From Crocinitomicaceae bacterium (lineage in GTDB: Bacteria; Bacteroidota; Bacteroidia; Flavobacteriales_D; Crocinitomicaceae): a stretch of DNA of 64,000 nt. Positions 34,282 to 42,233 of this stretch are shown one piece after another. The DNA lies in the NCBI GenBank assembly GCA_023957475.1, contig JAMLHA010000009.1:62001-126000 (forward strand), given 5' to 3'. The notes under the pieces are model-generated. The model was not told the origin of the DNA, made no database searches, and was given only the letters and a program-made list of their open reading frames with translations. The position numbers and the translations under genes were made by a program. Numbering within the stretch: position 1 is the stretch's first letter; the number at the start of each line of letters is the position of its first letter.

Positions 34282-34289
34282 CAAAATTA
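34282..34289 (-). promoter_or_regulatory. -7 promoter box adjacent to the uvrC ATG
   Basis: On the minus strand this reads TAATTTTG, an exact TAnnTTTG match, 4 bp before the ATG at 34277. It predicts a leaderless or nearly leaderless transcript. Confidence 0.45.
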
Positions 34290-34348
34290 CGGAAAAATTC
34301 AACTCCATACGAAGTCCAATTAAAAATGTTCGCTAATAAAACAAATTG

Positions 34349-34379
34349 TTGTTTATTTATAAAACATTTATTATTTTTG
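34349..34379 (+). promoter_or_regulatory. Promoter of the panA toxin-antitoxin operon
   Basis: TTG at 34349-34351, a 20-bp spacer, then TATTTTTG at 34372-34379: a full match to the Bacteroidota promoter. The ATG follows 19 bp later. Confidence 0.7.
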
Positions 34380-34398
34380 TTTAATCAACTCTTAAAAA

Positions 34399-35208
34399 AT
34401 GGCTATCAAATTGAATCAAAGTAAAATAGGTCAACGAATAACTCAACTTAGAAAGCTAAAAGGGTTATCACAAGTTGAATTAGCTAAAAAAATAGCTATT
34501 TCTCGCCCATCATTGGCTCAGATCGAATTAGGTAATAGAAGTATTGATATTTTTGAATTACAAAAACTATCAATGGAATTGGGGTTTTCATTGGATGAGA
34601 TTATGGCCGAAGATTTTTCAAAAGATGAATTAATAATTGATAAAACAAAAAATCAATCTAAAACAAAAAAAGAACGCATTTCTAAACCAACACTGCAAGT
34701 TAGCAAATTTAAAAATGTATTGCTATACATTCTTGAACACTGCTCTGGAAAACCAAACGTTGGAGAAACAGTGCTTTATAAATTACTTTATTTTTCAGAT
34801 TTTAATTATTATGAATTATATGAGGAGCATTTAACTGGTGTCAAATATCGAAAACTACCTTTTGGGCCTGTACCTCAACAATTGGATTTCATTATCAATC
34901 AGATGTTGGTTGATGGACAACTACAAAGGGTTAAATCTTCTTTTAATGGTTTTTCACAAATACGCTATTTACCATTAGTAAAGGCAGATTTAACACAATT
35001 GAAAGCAAGCGAAAAAGAGACTATTGATAAAGTAATTGAACAAATGAGTGATTGGTCTGCAACAACAATCAGTAATTACTCACACAAAGACATGCCTTGG
35101 TTAGTAACAAAAGAAGGCGAAGAAATTAATTACGAATTGGTTTTTTATAGAGAAGCACCATTTTCTGTAAGAAACTATGAAGATGAAATAGTAGACAATG
35201 ATTTTTGA
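34399..35208 (+). CDS. Antitoxin: XRE helix-turn-helix fused to a Panacea (SocA-like, DUF4065) domain
   Basis: A 269-residue, two-domain protein. Residues 8-70 form an XRE helix-turn-helix (RITQLRKLKGLSQVELAKKI, SRPSLAQIELGNRS). Residues about 103-260 form a Panacea domain (LYKLLYFSDFNYYEL, then TGVKYRKLPFGPVPQQLDFI). Panacea antitoxins are known to neutralise many unrelated toxins, and an N-terminal DNA-binding domain lets them repress their own promoter. The gene has a strong promoter at 34349 and overlaps the small toxin-like gene by 11 bp. A basic linker (75-100) joins the domains. The toxin-antitoxin role is inferred from domain and layout. Confidence 0.88.
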   Translation: MAIKLNQSKIGQRITQLRKLKGLSQVELAKKIAISRPSLAQIELGNRSIDIFELQKLSMELGFSLDEIMAEDFSKDELIIDKTKNQSKTKKERISKPTLQVSKFKNVLLYILEHCSGKPNVGETVLYKLLYFSDFNYYELYEEHLTGVKYRKLPFGPVPQQLDFIINQMLVDGQLQRVKSSFNGFSQIRYLPLVKADLTQLKASEKETIDKVIEQMSDWSATTISNYSHKDMPWLVTKEGEEINYELVFYREAPFSVRNYEDEIVDNDF

Positions 35209-35542
35209 TGAATTGGAGGAATATAAAAAGGATTTAAAATTCCTTTTGAAAAAATACAGAACACTCAATGAAGACATGACAATTGTTAAACAAGTGCTTG
35301 AGACATTTCCCGATGAGCGTCCTCCATTTAGTTACCGCATCGACAATTTAGGGCTTAAAACAGTGGTAATTAAAGTTAAAAAAATTGCGTGTAAATCACT
35401 AAAAGGTAAAGGTGTAAATTCTGGATTACGATTGGTTTATGCCCATTACCCAGAAACAAATAAAATTACATTTATTGAAATCTACCACAAAAACGATAAA
35501 GAAAACGCTGATATACAGCGAATACAGAGTAATTTTGAGTGA
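35198..35542 (+). CDS. RelE/ParE-like toxin partner of the Panacea antitoxin
   Basis: A 114-residue basic protein that starts inside the antitoxin gene (11-bp overlap). The C-terminal half has the RelE-superfamily look: IACKSLKGKGVNSGLRLVYA, then a hairpin and ITFIEIYHKNDKENAD. Such proteins cleave mRNA on the ribosome or poison gyrase, but I cannot tell which. The N-terminal 40 residues are a helical extension. The fold is moderately sure; toxin activity is inferred from the antitoxin neighbour and size. Confidence 0.75.
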   Translation: MIFDELEEYKKDLKFLLKKYRTLNEDMTIVKQVLETFPDERPPFSYRIDNLGLKTVVIKVKKIACKSLKGKGVNSGLRLVYAHYPETNKITFIEIYHKNDKENADIQRIQSNFE

Positions 35543-35754
35543 GGGAGTTATAAAAGGGTAAACTATTCTACATATCATGGCATCGTTTATAGATAATTAC
35601 AGAAGTGTTTTAAGTTTGTTCAACTCCACACGGAGTTGGTAGAGATAGCCCAAAGAGTATAAATATGTTCTAAGTATGTGGAGGTTACTCCGGAGTACAA
35701 CTTTGTTAACTATGAACAGGCGGATGCTTGTTCATAGTATTAACCCAAGTAAAT
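35543..35754. other. Intergenic region with three short palindromes
   Basis: No gene. CAACTCCACACGGAGTTG at 35621-35638 and TACTCCGGAGTA at 35686-35697 are small palindromes. A 12-bp stem (CTATGAACAGGC with GCTTGTTCATAG, one G-U pair) with a 4-nt loop lies at 35710-35737. The first resembles a degraded copy upstream of the toxin-antitoxin operon at 34298-34315. Confidence 0.6.
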
Positions 35755-35788
35755 AAAGAGGGTGTCCGAAAAGTCAGGCACCCTCTTT
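35755..35788. terminator. Bidirectional hairpin terminator between the toxin gene and cmk
   Basis: AAAGAGGGTGTC at 35755-35766 pairs with GGCACCCTCTTT at 35777-35788. On the plus strand T-rich sequence (TGTTTT) follows; on the minus strand TTTATTTACT does. Confidence 0.7.
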
Positions 35789-35915
35789 TGTTTTAAGATG
35801 TTCAAAAATGAATGAAATGCAAGGCGTTGAAAATGAAGCAAAAGGAGTGTGCAAGTGTACATGACTTTTGCTGATATTTGAAAACAACGCAGCAGTTCGT
35901 CACTTTTTGGACATC
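35761..35915. repeat. Nested inverted-repeat element overlapping the terminator
   Basis: The outer arms GTCCGAAAAGT (from 35765) and ACTTTTTGGAC (near 35901) pair, and inside them GGCGTTGAAAA-like sequence pairs with the segment around ACAACGC near 35884. The innermost stem is AGCAAAAG at 35837-35844 with CTTTTGCT at 35865-35872. There is no ORF. It is structurally like the elements at 14019 and 60222 but differs in sequence. Confidence 0.55.
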
Positions 35916-35930
35916 GCCAATTCTAAATGC

Positions 35931-36623
35931 CTATACCTTCAACTTCCCTTGGATGATTTCCAATATATACTTTAATTGACCTTCTCTTGTAAAATCTGTT
36001 GTATCAATTAAAATGGCATCTTCTGTCTGTACCAATGGGCTTTCCTTTCGTGTTCTATCCAATTCGTCTCGCTCCTCTAAATTCTGCAAAACTGCTTTGA
36101 GAGTTGTTTGGATGCCTTTTGCTTTCATTTCTTTTAAACGTCGCTTTGCTCTTATAGTGTTATCGGCAGTGATAAATAGTTTGACATCTGCATTAGGAAA
36201 AACTACAGAACCAATATCTCTACCATCCATAACAATTCCGCCATTACGCCCGATTTCTCGTTGAATGACAACCAATTTTTGACGTACTTCTTTAATCGTA
36301 GCAATTTTAGAAACAAGAGCAGCAACTTCAGGTGTTCTAATTTCTTCTTCAACATCTATCCCATTTAAAAGTAAGTGATTTTTACTCACAGGTAATTCTG
36401 AAAAACCAATTTGAATCGAACCAAGTACTTTTATTAGTTGCTCATTTTGAATGGAGCCGTCTTTTATTAGGTTATTTTGTATAGCAAAGAGTGTGATTCC
36501 ACGGTACATGGCACCACTATCAATAAAGGTATAATTAAGAGCAATTGCCAAATCTTTGGCTATAGTGCTTTTTCCACAGCCAGAGTATCCATCGATTGCT
36601 ATGATCAGTCTCTTTTTCACCAT
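35931..36623 (-). CDS. cmk: Cytidylate kinase
   Basis: A 230-residue CMP/dCMP kinase making CDP and dCDP. The P-loop is DGYSGCGKSTIAKDLA at the start, the family motif DGRDIGSVVFPNADVKLF is near residue 131, and a lid Arg cluster (RAKRRLKEMKAKG) follows. The start ATG at 36623 overlaps the stop of the epimerase gene (TAATG), so I prefer it to an in-frame ATG 18 bp upstream. It is the second gene of the mce-cmk unit. Confidence 0.95.
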   Translation of the reverse strand: MVKKRLIIAIDGYSGCGKSTIAKDLAIALNYTFIDSGAMYRGITLFAIQNNLIKDGSIQNEQLIKVLGSIQIGFSELPVSKNHLLLNGIDVEEEIRTPEVAALVSKIATIKEVRQKLVVIQREIGRNGGIVMDGRDIGSVVFPNADVKLFITADNTIRAKRRLKEMKAKGIQTTLKAVLQNLEERDELDRTRKESPLVQTEDAILIDTTDFTREGQLKYILEIIQGKLKV

Positions 36624-37024
36624 TAATTTCTTTCTTGGCACAATTCAACCAACATTCCATTGCTGGTTTTTGGATGAAGGAATGCAATTTTTTTATTGTC
36701 AGCACCATCTTTTGGTGTTCGTTGAATCATTTGAAAGCCTTCTGATTCCAAGCGTTCAATTTCTTTTTCGATGTCTTCCACATCAAAAGCTATGTGATGG
36801 AATCCCTGTCCTCTTTTTTCAATATACTTTGCAATTGTAGAATCGGGGTTAGTAGCAGCCACCAATTCAATTTTTGATTCGCCAATTTTAAAGAAAGCTG
36901 TTTTTACAAATTCAGAACCAACCTCCTCAATCTTATAACAAGAAGTATTTAATAGTTTTTCGTATAATTTAATTGCTTCATCAATATTTGAAACAGCAAC
37001 TCCTAAGTGTTCAATCTTCCTCAT
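36623..37024 (-). CDS. mce: Methylmalonyl-CoA epimerase
   Basis: A 133-residue VOC-fold metalloenzyme that converts (S)- to (R)-methylmalonyl-CoA. Metal ligands sit at expected spots: HLGVAVSNIDEA at the start, IELVAAT (Glu) mid-protein, HHIAFDVEDIE near 76, and MLVELCQ (Glu) at the end. I start at the ATG at 37024, because a terminator hairpin at 37058-37080 lies upstream of it and a longer frame would run through it. It works in the same pathway as the MeaB-serviced, B12-dependent mutase. Confidence 0.94.
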   Translation of the reverse strand: MRKIEHLGVAVSNIDEAIKLYEKLLNTSCYKIEEVGSEFVKTAFFKIGESKIELVAATNPDSTIAKYIEKRGQGFHHIAFDVEDIEKEIERLESEGFQMIQRTPKDGADNKKIAFLHPKTSNGMLVELCQERN

Positions 37025-37057
37025 CGGTATTCTTTCGTTTTGATAAAGATACAAAAA

Positions 37058-37080
37058 AAGCTGCCTCATAGAGACAGCTT
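37058..37080 (-). terminator. Terminator of the secreted-protein gene at 37103
   Basis: A 10-bp stem (AAGCTGCCTC with GAGACAGCTT, one G-U pair on the minus transcript) with a 3-nt loop; on the minus strand it is followed by a run of T. It separates the 37103 gene from mce. Confidence 0.8.
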
Positions 37081-37102
37081 AATATTAAAATAGTTTTAAA
37101 TT

Positions 37103-37903
37103 TTATTTCTTAACGAATTTTTCGTTTGTATTATCAAAGTTAATGTAATAGACACCTTTTAATAAGTTAGAACAGTTTACACTGCTTCCAACACCTTTTT
37201 TAACGATATTACCGTAGGCATCATAGATTTCGTAACGTGTTTCAATTGCAGCACCATTTGCTGTAAATTGTATTGCATCTTTAACAATTGCTGGTGATTT
37301 TTCAACAGCAGGCAAGTTAGAGTTAAACTTCACTTGGTCAGATGTTCTTTTTTCACCAGAGTGGTCCACTTGAACAACTCTAAAAACATTTTCACCAGAG
37401 TGAGGGATGATTGTAAATTCATATTTGTTGTTACCAGCTGTACCAACACCTTCAACTTCTCCAACATTTACCCATTTGTTCCATCTATATTGTTCAACAA
37501 CATAAGGTAACTTACCTTTTTCGTTATTTGTTTCCCATTTTAATTTGTTATCTTTTATAGCAATTGATAACACGTTAAATGTAGAACGTGGTAATAATAC
37601 TTCTGGATTTAAAATTTTTGGTTTACACCCATCATGATGTTCAATAACGATAAATACAGGCTCACCTAAAGCAATGTTGAACAAACCGAAGTCAATTTCA
37701 AAAGCACCAGAACCAGTACCACCAGGCATGATGTCTCCATTTACGGTTACTTTGGTTGCACAATAACCAAAACCTTCATCATCCATTGGGTTTTGAACAT
37801 ATAAATTTTTACCCTGATAAGTTCCTTCAATTGATAAGGCAGAGTGTGCTACATTACTAATTACTAGTAATAGAAAAACTATAAATAATTTCAATTTTTT
37901 CAT
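37103..37903 (-). CDS. Secreted protein with type A-like C-terminal sorting tail
   Basis: A 266-residue protein with a signal peptide (MKKLKLFIVFLLLVISNVAH). The mature N-terminal part is beta-rich with two Cys (GYCATK and DGCKPK), about residues 25-130. A fibronectin-like segment follows (WNKWVNVGEV to VFRVVQVDHSG). The last 60 residues (IETRYEIYDAYGNIVKKGVG, then LLKGVYYINFDN) look like a T9SS type A sorting domain ending in basic residues. The function is unknown; export to the surface is likely. Nearby ATGs at 37909 and 37921 are alternatives. Confidence 0.72.
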   Translation of the reverse strand: MKKLKLFIVFLLLVISNVAHSALSIEGTYQGKNLYVQNPMDDEGFGYCATKVTVNGDIMPGGTGSGAFEIDFGLFNIALGEPVFIVIEHHDGCKPKILNPEVLLPRSTFNVLSIAIKDNKLKWETNNEKGKLPYVVEQYRWNKWVNVGEVEGVGTAGNNKYEFTIIPHSGENVFRVVQVDHSGEKRTSDQVKFNSNLPAVEKSPAIVKDAIQFTANGAAIETRYEIYDAYGNIVKKGVGSSVNCSNLLKGVYYINFDNTNEKFVKK

Positions 37904-38147
37904 TGCCATCAGTATAAACACAAATAGTGATCTGAATTAATTCCTAAATATTTAGAATGCAATATTAACGCCTATTTTTGAGAAATCAAAAAAAAATATC
38001 TTTTTCTTTCGGTTTTTTTTCTAAAATTCACAGTATGACCAAATTTTGAAAAAAAATTTCATGGATAATTACTTATTTAAAACAAAAAAACAGCAACAGT
38101 ATTAACTTTCCAAAAATTCCATTAATTTCGTAACTTATCATTTAGAT

Positions 38148-39101
38148 ATGAAAAATAGAATATCAACATTGTTTAATATTGATTATCCAATTATTCAAGC
38201 TGGAATGATTTGGTGCTCAGGTTGGAAACTTGCTTCGGCTGTATCCAATGCAGGTGGTTTAGGTATCATTGGTTCTGGTTCTATGTATCCAGAAGTTTTG
38301 GAAGAACACATTCAGAAGATTAAAAAAGCAACAACAAAACCGTATGCTGTAAATCTTCCAATGCTGTACCCAAATATTGATAAACATATCGAAACGATCA
38401 TTAAATATGAAGTTCCGATTGTGTTTACTTCTGCGGGCAATCCAAAAACATGGACGCCGCTACTTAAAGAACATGGCATTAAAGTTGTACATGTTGTTTC
38501 GAGTTTGAAGTTTGCATTAAAATCTCAAGAAGCTGGAGTGGATGCTGTTGTTGCAGAGGGTTTTGAAGCTGGAGGGCACAATGGTAGAGAAGAAACAACA
38601 ACTCTTTGCTTAATTCCTGCTGTCGCTAAGGAATTAGCCATTCCATTAATTGCTGCTGGTGGTATTAGTTCCGGAAGAGCCATGCTTGCTGCCATGAATT
38701 TAGGTGCTGATGCTGTACAAATTGGAAGTCGCTTTATTGCAACGCATGAATCGAGTGCGCACGATAATTTTAAACAAGCCATTTTGAATTCTTCCGAAGG
38801 AGATACTTCGCTTACATTAAAAGAACTAACTCCTGTTCGATTAATTAAAAATGAGTTCTATCAGCAAGTTCAAAACGCTTATGAAAAGGGCGCAAGTATT
38901 GAAGATTTGGAAGTTTTATTGGGAAGAGGTAGAGCAAAAAAAGGTATGTTTGAAGGTGATTTGATTCAGGGTGAGTTGGAAGTTGGTCAGGTTGCCAGTA
39001 TGATTAAAGAAATCAAACCTGCTGCAGATGTTGTCAATGAAATTTTGGAAGAATACCGTAGTGCTTTAAAAGAACAAACTACATCAAAATATAATTTCTG
39101 A
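38148..39101 (+). CDS. Nitronate monooxygenase / FabK-like FMN oxidoreductase
   Basis: A 317-residue TIM-barrel FMN protein. The opening FNIDYPIIQAGMIWCSGWKL, then SNAGGLGIIGSG, EGFEAGGHNGREETTT (with the active-site His in GGHNG) and AAGGISSGRAM plus GADAVQIGSRF match the 2-nitropropane dioxygenase/enoyl-ACP reductase II family. The two activities cannot be separated by eye; no fab genes are adjacent. The stop overlaps the next start by one base. Confidence 0.88.
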   Translation: MKNRISTLFNIDYPIIQAGMIWCSGWKLASAVSNAGGLGIIGSGSMYPEVLEEHIQKIKKATTKPYAVNLPMLYPNIDKHIETIIKYEVPIVFTSAGNPKTWTPLLKEHGIKVVHVVSSLKFALKSQEAGVDAVVAEGFEAGGHNGREETTTLCLIPAVAKELAIPLIAAGGISSGRAMLAAMNLGADAVQIGSRFIATHESSAHDNFKQAILNSSEGDTSLTLKELTPVRLIKNEFYQQVQNAYEKGASIEDLEVLLGRGRAKKGMFEGDLIQGELEVGQVASMIKEIKPAADVVNEILEEYRSALKEQTTSKYNF

Positions 39102-40342
39102 TGATACATTTTGAAAAATTTACACTAAAAAATGGTCTTATTGTCTTGTTTCATAAAGACGTTACTACACCGATGGCTATTGTCAACACGTTGTATGATG
39201 TTGGCGCTCGTGATGAAGAAGAAAATAAAACTGGATTTGCGCATTTGTTTGAACATTTGATGTTTGGTGGATCTGTAAACATACCTGAATTTGACACACC
39301 CTTACAACAAGCTGGTGGAGAGAACAATGCATTTACATCTAATGACATAACAAATTATTATGATGTTGTACCTGCTCAAAACTTAGAAATTGCTTTGTGG
39401 CTTGAGAGTGATCGTATGTTGTCACTTGCGTTTACTGATAAGAGTTTGGAAGTGCAAAGAAATGTTGTAATTGAGGAATTTAAACAGCGGTATTTAAACC
39501 AACCTTATGGTGATGTTTGGTTGCAATTACGCCCATTAGCGTATAAAACACACCCATACAAATGGGCTACGATTGGTAAAGATATCAAGCACATAGAAGA
39601 TGCTACTATGGATGATGTAAAGGCTTTTTTTAATAAGTATTACAATCCTTCCAATGCAATTTTATGTATCGCTGGAAATTTTGAGTTAGAAGAAGTAAAA
39701 CAATTAGTAGAAAAATGGTATGGGGATATTCCAATAGGAAAAAAGTTTGCTAGAATTCTTAAAAGAGAACCAGATCAAACGGATTTTCGTGAATTAACTA
39801 TTGAAAGGGATGTTCCAGCTAATGCGTTTTACTATGCTTTCAAAATGCCCGAACGAAAGAATTTGGAATACTATATTGTTGATGTAATTTCTGATGAATT
39901 GGGGCGTGATAAATCTTCTCGTTTGTATCGAAAATTGAAAAAGGAACTGGAGTTGGTTACTGAAATTTCGGCATATATTACGGGCTCTTTGGATGAGGGA
40001 TTATTAATTATTTCTGGTCGATTATCAGAAGATGTTACTTTTGAACAATTGGATGAAGCACTTTGGCTAACTTTGGAAGAATTGAAAAGCGAACGATTGG
40101 ATGATGAGACACTTAATCGCTTAATGATAAAGATTCGTACTGTGAAAGAATTTCAAGACCAATCTACTCTTACAAAAGCAATGAACTTGTGTTTCTTCGA
40201 ATTACTTGGAGATGCAAATGGAATCAATGAGGAGTGGATGATATACCAACAAATCACAGCAAATGATATTCAACAAACAGCGAAACATATCTTGAAAAAG
40301 AAAAATTGTTCGTTACTAAAAGTTAAAGCTACCAAGAATTGA
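39101..40342 (+). CDS. M16-family zinc metalloprotease
   Basis: A 413-residue pitrilysin/processing-peptidase-type protein. The inverted zinc motif HLFEH is at 48-52 with the third ligand Glu in the NVVIEEFKQR helix near 128, so it should be active. There is no signal peptide and the length is a half-size (M16B-like) protease. It cuts peptides or small proteins in the cytoplasm. It is co-transcribed with the flavin oxidoreductase (1-bp overlap) and ends at a strong bidirectional terminator. Confidence 0.92.
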   Translation: MIHFEKFTLKNGLIVLFHKDVTTPMAIVNTLYDVGARDEEENKTGFAHLFEHLMFGGSVNIPEFDTPLQQAGGENNAFTSNDITNYYDVVPAQNLEIALWLESDRMLSLAFTDKSLEVQRNVVIEEFKQRYLNQPYGDVWLQLRPLAYKTHPYKWATIGKDIKHIEDATMDDVKAFFNKYYNPSNAILCIAGNFELEEVKQLVEKWYGDIPIGKKFARILKREPDQTDFRELTIERDVPANAFYYAFKMPERKNLEYYIVDVISDELGRDKSSRLYRKLKKELELVTEISAYITGSLDEGLLIISGRLSEDVTFEQLDEALWLTLEELKSERLDDETLNRLMIKIRTVKEFQDQSTLTKAMNLCFFELLGDANGINEEWMIYQQITANDIQQTAKHILKKKNCSLLKVKATKN

Positions 40343-40353
40343 GCGTTTTAAAT

Positions 40354-40391
40354 AATAAGGAGGGTGAAGATGTGTTTTCACCCTCCTTATT
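40354..40391. terminator. Bidirectional terminator between the M16 gene and the hipT-like gene
   Basis: A perfect 15-bp stem (AATAAGGAGGGTGAA with its complement at 40377-40391) and an 8-nt loop. T-runs follow on the plus strand; the minus strand also has an AT-rich tail. It ends three bases before the hipT-like stop. Confidence 0.9.
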
Positions 40392-40393
40392 TT

Positions 40394-41419
40394 TTATCCA
40401 ATTCCTAACTGTTTGTATCGCTGATTAATTAAAGCGTGGTATTTTTCTTTCATAGACTGGCTAACAAAACTATTTTCGAGTACTGTAAAAAGTTCTGGTT
40501 TGCAATAAACAAATAGTTCTAATGTGTCATCTAATACCTTTTTGCTTAGTCCACTATTTTCGTATGCGGATAAAAAATCTCGGTATTTTAACTTTCTTTT
40601 CTTTGCGTTTAATGTGAGTGCTAACTCTTCTGTGTCTGATTCGTTGACCAAGGCTGTTGGCAATAAATCGTATGCTGGACTTAGACTAAAATCTTGGTTT
40701 TCTTTTTCAAGTAAAGAAAAATTCTTTAGATGCATATCGCTATTTCCAGTTAAAAAGCTGAATAAAATTAATTCATAAAAATTGCTTACATCCAACAAAG
40801 GACTTGAAGAATACTTTAGCAATAGTTTTGCTACTTGCTCGTGACTTCCTTTGTATTTATCTTCTGTTAATCGTTCACTGAGTTGACACATGTCTTCCAT
40901 GTGTAGCTTTCCTTTGCGTGTTCTATCTACTCGTTTTGTGATGTAACAAAGTGTTTTGTCTTCAAGCTCAATTAAACTATGCGGCACTACGTTAAATCCA
41001 CATACATCTGCCATGTGCATGGTTGCGCTTTCTAATTCTGGCAATTCTGCATAGTATTCTGATGGTGGTTTTAGTATATAATCTCCGTATAGGCCAACGA
41101 TTGTTAGTTTTTTTGTAAGGTTTTTCTCTTCTTTACGATTTAAACTTAGAGAAACTTTGGCTTGAACTCCTGTAACAGCCATTTGACTCTGAATAACTTT
41201 TGTTGCAAGGCCTTGTAAATCACCTAAGTTGTAGTGAAGTTGAGGCATGTTTAGTTGTCCATAAAATCGTTTGCTACATGCTTGATGGACTAACACTATT
41301 GGTTCTGTAACTGGTTTATAACAATGCAAGCATCTTCTACCATAGAAAGCTCTGTCCTCGTTGGCTTCATGCGAAGATGTTCCTAGTTTGAATAGATATT
41401 TTTTTTTATAATTTTTCAT
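40394..41419 (-). CDS. HipA/HipT-type serine/threonine kinase toxin
   Basis: A 341-residue kinase lacking the HipA N-subdomain 1, which is encoded separately by the next gene upstream. Kinase features: the flexible loop TGVQAKVSLSL at 83-93, catalytic D228 in GNSDMHLKNFSLL, and metal-binding D251 in LSPAYD. An N-terminal putative zinc knuckle has C30, C33 (RRCLHC) and H45, C48 (HQACSK). In E. coli O127 the HipBST system uses HipT to phosphorylate TrpS; the target here is unknown. It is the third gene of a tightly overlapping three-gene set. Confidence 0.88.
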   Translation of the reverse strand: MKNYKKKYLFKLGTSSHEANEDRAFYGRRCLHCYKPVTEPIVLVHQACSKRFYGQLNMPQLHYNLGDLQGLATKVIQSQMAVTGVQAKVSLSLNRKEEKNLTKKLTIVGLYGDYILKPPSEYYAELPELESATMHMADVCGFNVVPHSLIELEDKTLCYITKRVDRTRKGKLHMEDMCQLSERLTEDKYKGSHEQVAKLLLKYSSSPLLDVSNFYELILFSFLTGNSDMHLKNFSLLEKENQDFSLSPAYDLLPTALVNESDTEELALTLNAKKRKLKYRDFLSAYENSGLSKKVLDDTLELFVYCKPELFTVLENSFVSQSMKEKYHALINQRYKQLGIG

Positions 41420-41742
41420 TCTTTAACAATGCTTACAGCTCCAATACAATCTTTACAGCAGATTAATAGCAAGCCCATTCGGTCTCTATAGTTAATTTTC
41501 CAATTTGTTTCGGCAATATCTAACAACCAACCTTCGGGGATTAGTCCATCAAAAAATGGAAAAAGTACTTTGCTATGGTATTTTTCTTGTTTTAGTGGTA
41601 ATGTGGCGCTGATTGGTTGGGCTTGTTTTTTTTCTGCATAGGTTGCATCGTATTGAAAAAAATAGCCTTCATCTGTTTCGTAAATCAAGCCGCAATACTC
41701 ATCTTTATAATATACTTTTCCGCTTCTATTCATTTTAATCAC
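41416..41742 (-). CDS. HipS-like protein (stand-alone HipA N-subdomain)
   Basis: A 108-residue protein equal to the N-terminal subdomain of HipA: GKVYYKDEYCGLIYETDEGYFFQYD, then ISATLPLKQEKYHSKVLFPFFDGLIPEGWLL. The LPL and FFDGLIPEG motifs are typical of this domain. In HipBST systems the small HipS, rather than HipB, acts as the antitoxin. It overlaps both neighbours by 4 bp (ATGA), so all three are translated together. Cys residues near the end (LLICCKDCIG) are an oddity. Confidence 0.85.
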   Translation of the reverse strand: MIKMNRSGKVYYKDEYCGLIYETDEGYFFQYDATYAEKKQAQPISATLPLKQEKYHSKVLFPFFDGLIPEGWLLDIAETNWKINYRDRMGLLLICCKDCIGAVSIVKE

Positions 41743-41963
41743 AATAGTTTATCTCTATTCATTAAGATGGGGCCGAGTTCTTCTCCAAATAACCGAAGTA
41801 CGTCGTTTACTTTGTCCATTCTTAATGTTTTTTTTCCTTGTTCCATATCTCTAATAAATCGAAGCCCAACTCCTGCTTTTAATGCTAATTCGGGCTGTGT
41901 TAATTTATTTTGTTTGCGTTTTAATTTAATATGTTTGCTTAAATCTGTTAGATTTTCTTTCAT
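41739..41963 (-). CDS. HipB-like XRE-family DNA-binding protein
   Basis: A 74-residue helix-turn-helix protein (LTQPELALKAGVGLRFIRDM, then LRMDKVNDVLRLFGEEL), the expected size for HipB. It should bind the palindromes upstream and repress the three-gene operon. It is the first gene, followed by the HipS-like and kinase genes with 4-bp overlaps. Confidence 0.88.
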   Translation of the reverse strand: MKENLTDLSKHIKLKRKQNKLTQPELALKAGVGLRFIRDMEQGKKTLRMDKVNDVLRLFGEELGPILMNRDKLL

Positions 41964-41968
41964 TTTTA

Positions 41969-42105
41969 TACCCTTTAAACCGCTAAATTACTATTTTTTT
42001 ATTAATTCATACCATATTTGATATAATTTAACATTTTTTCTATAATTTTATACCCTTTATAGGGTAAAATAAGTGTTTATGATAAGATTTATATCATTTA
42101 TGGTA
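41969..42105. promoter_or_regulatory. Predicted HipB operator region
   Basis: A perfect palindrome TACCCTTTATAGGGTA is at 42051-42066. A half-site TACCCTTTAA recurs at 41969-41978, next to the hipB start. Flanking these, TACCATATTTGATAT (42010-42024) faces ATATCATTTATGGTA (42091-42105), a near-perfect inverted pair. This layout suits cooperative binding and looping by a dimeric repressor. Confidence 0.65.
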
Positions 42106-42155
42106 TATTTTAAAAATTACGAATGAATCGTTTTTTAGACACTTTGAATTGCTCA

Positions 42156-42186
42156 TTGCATTTATTCTTTGATTTTTATATTTTTG
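42156..42186 (+). promoter_or_regulatory. Promoter of yebC
   Basis: TTG at 42156-42158, a 20-bp spacer, then TATTTTTG at 42179-42186, the full Bacteroidota consensus. The leader to the ATG at 42234 is about 40 bp. Confidence 0.7.
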
Positions 42187-42233
42187 CCTTTCATAAATGA
42201 ATAGTAACAGATAAATATAAAAGATTAAAGAGT

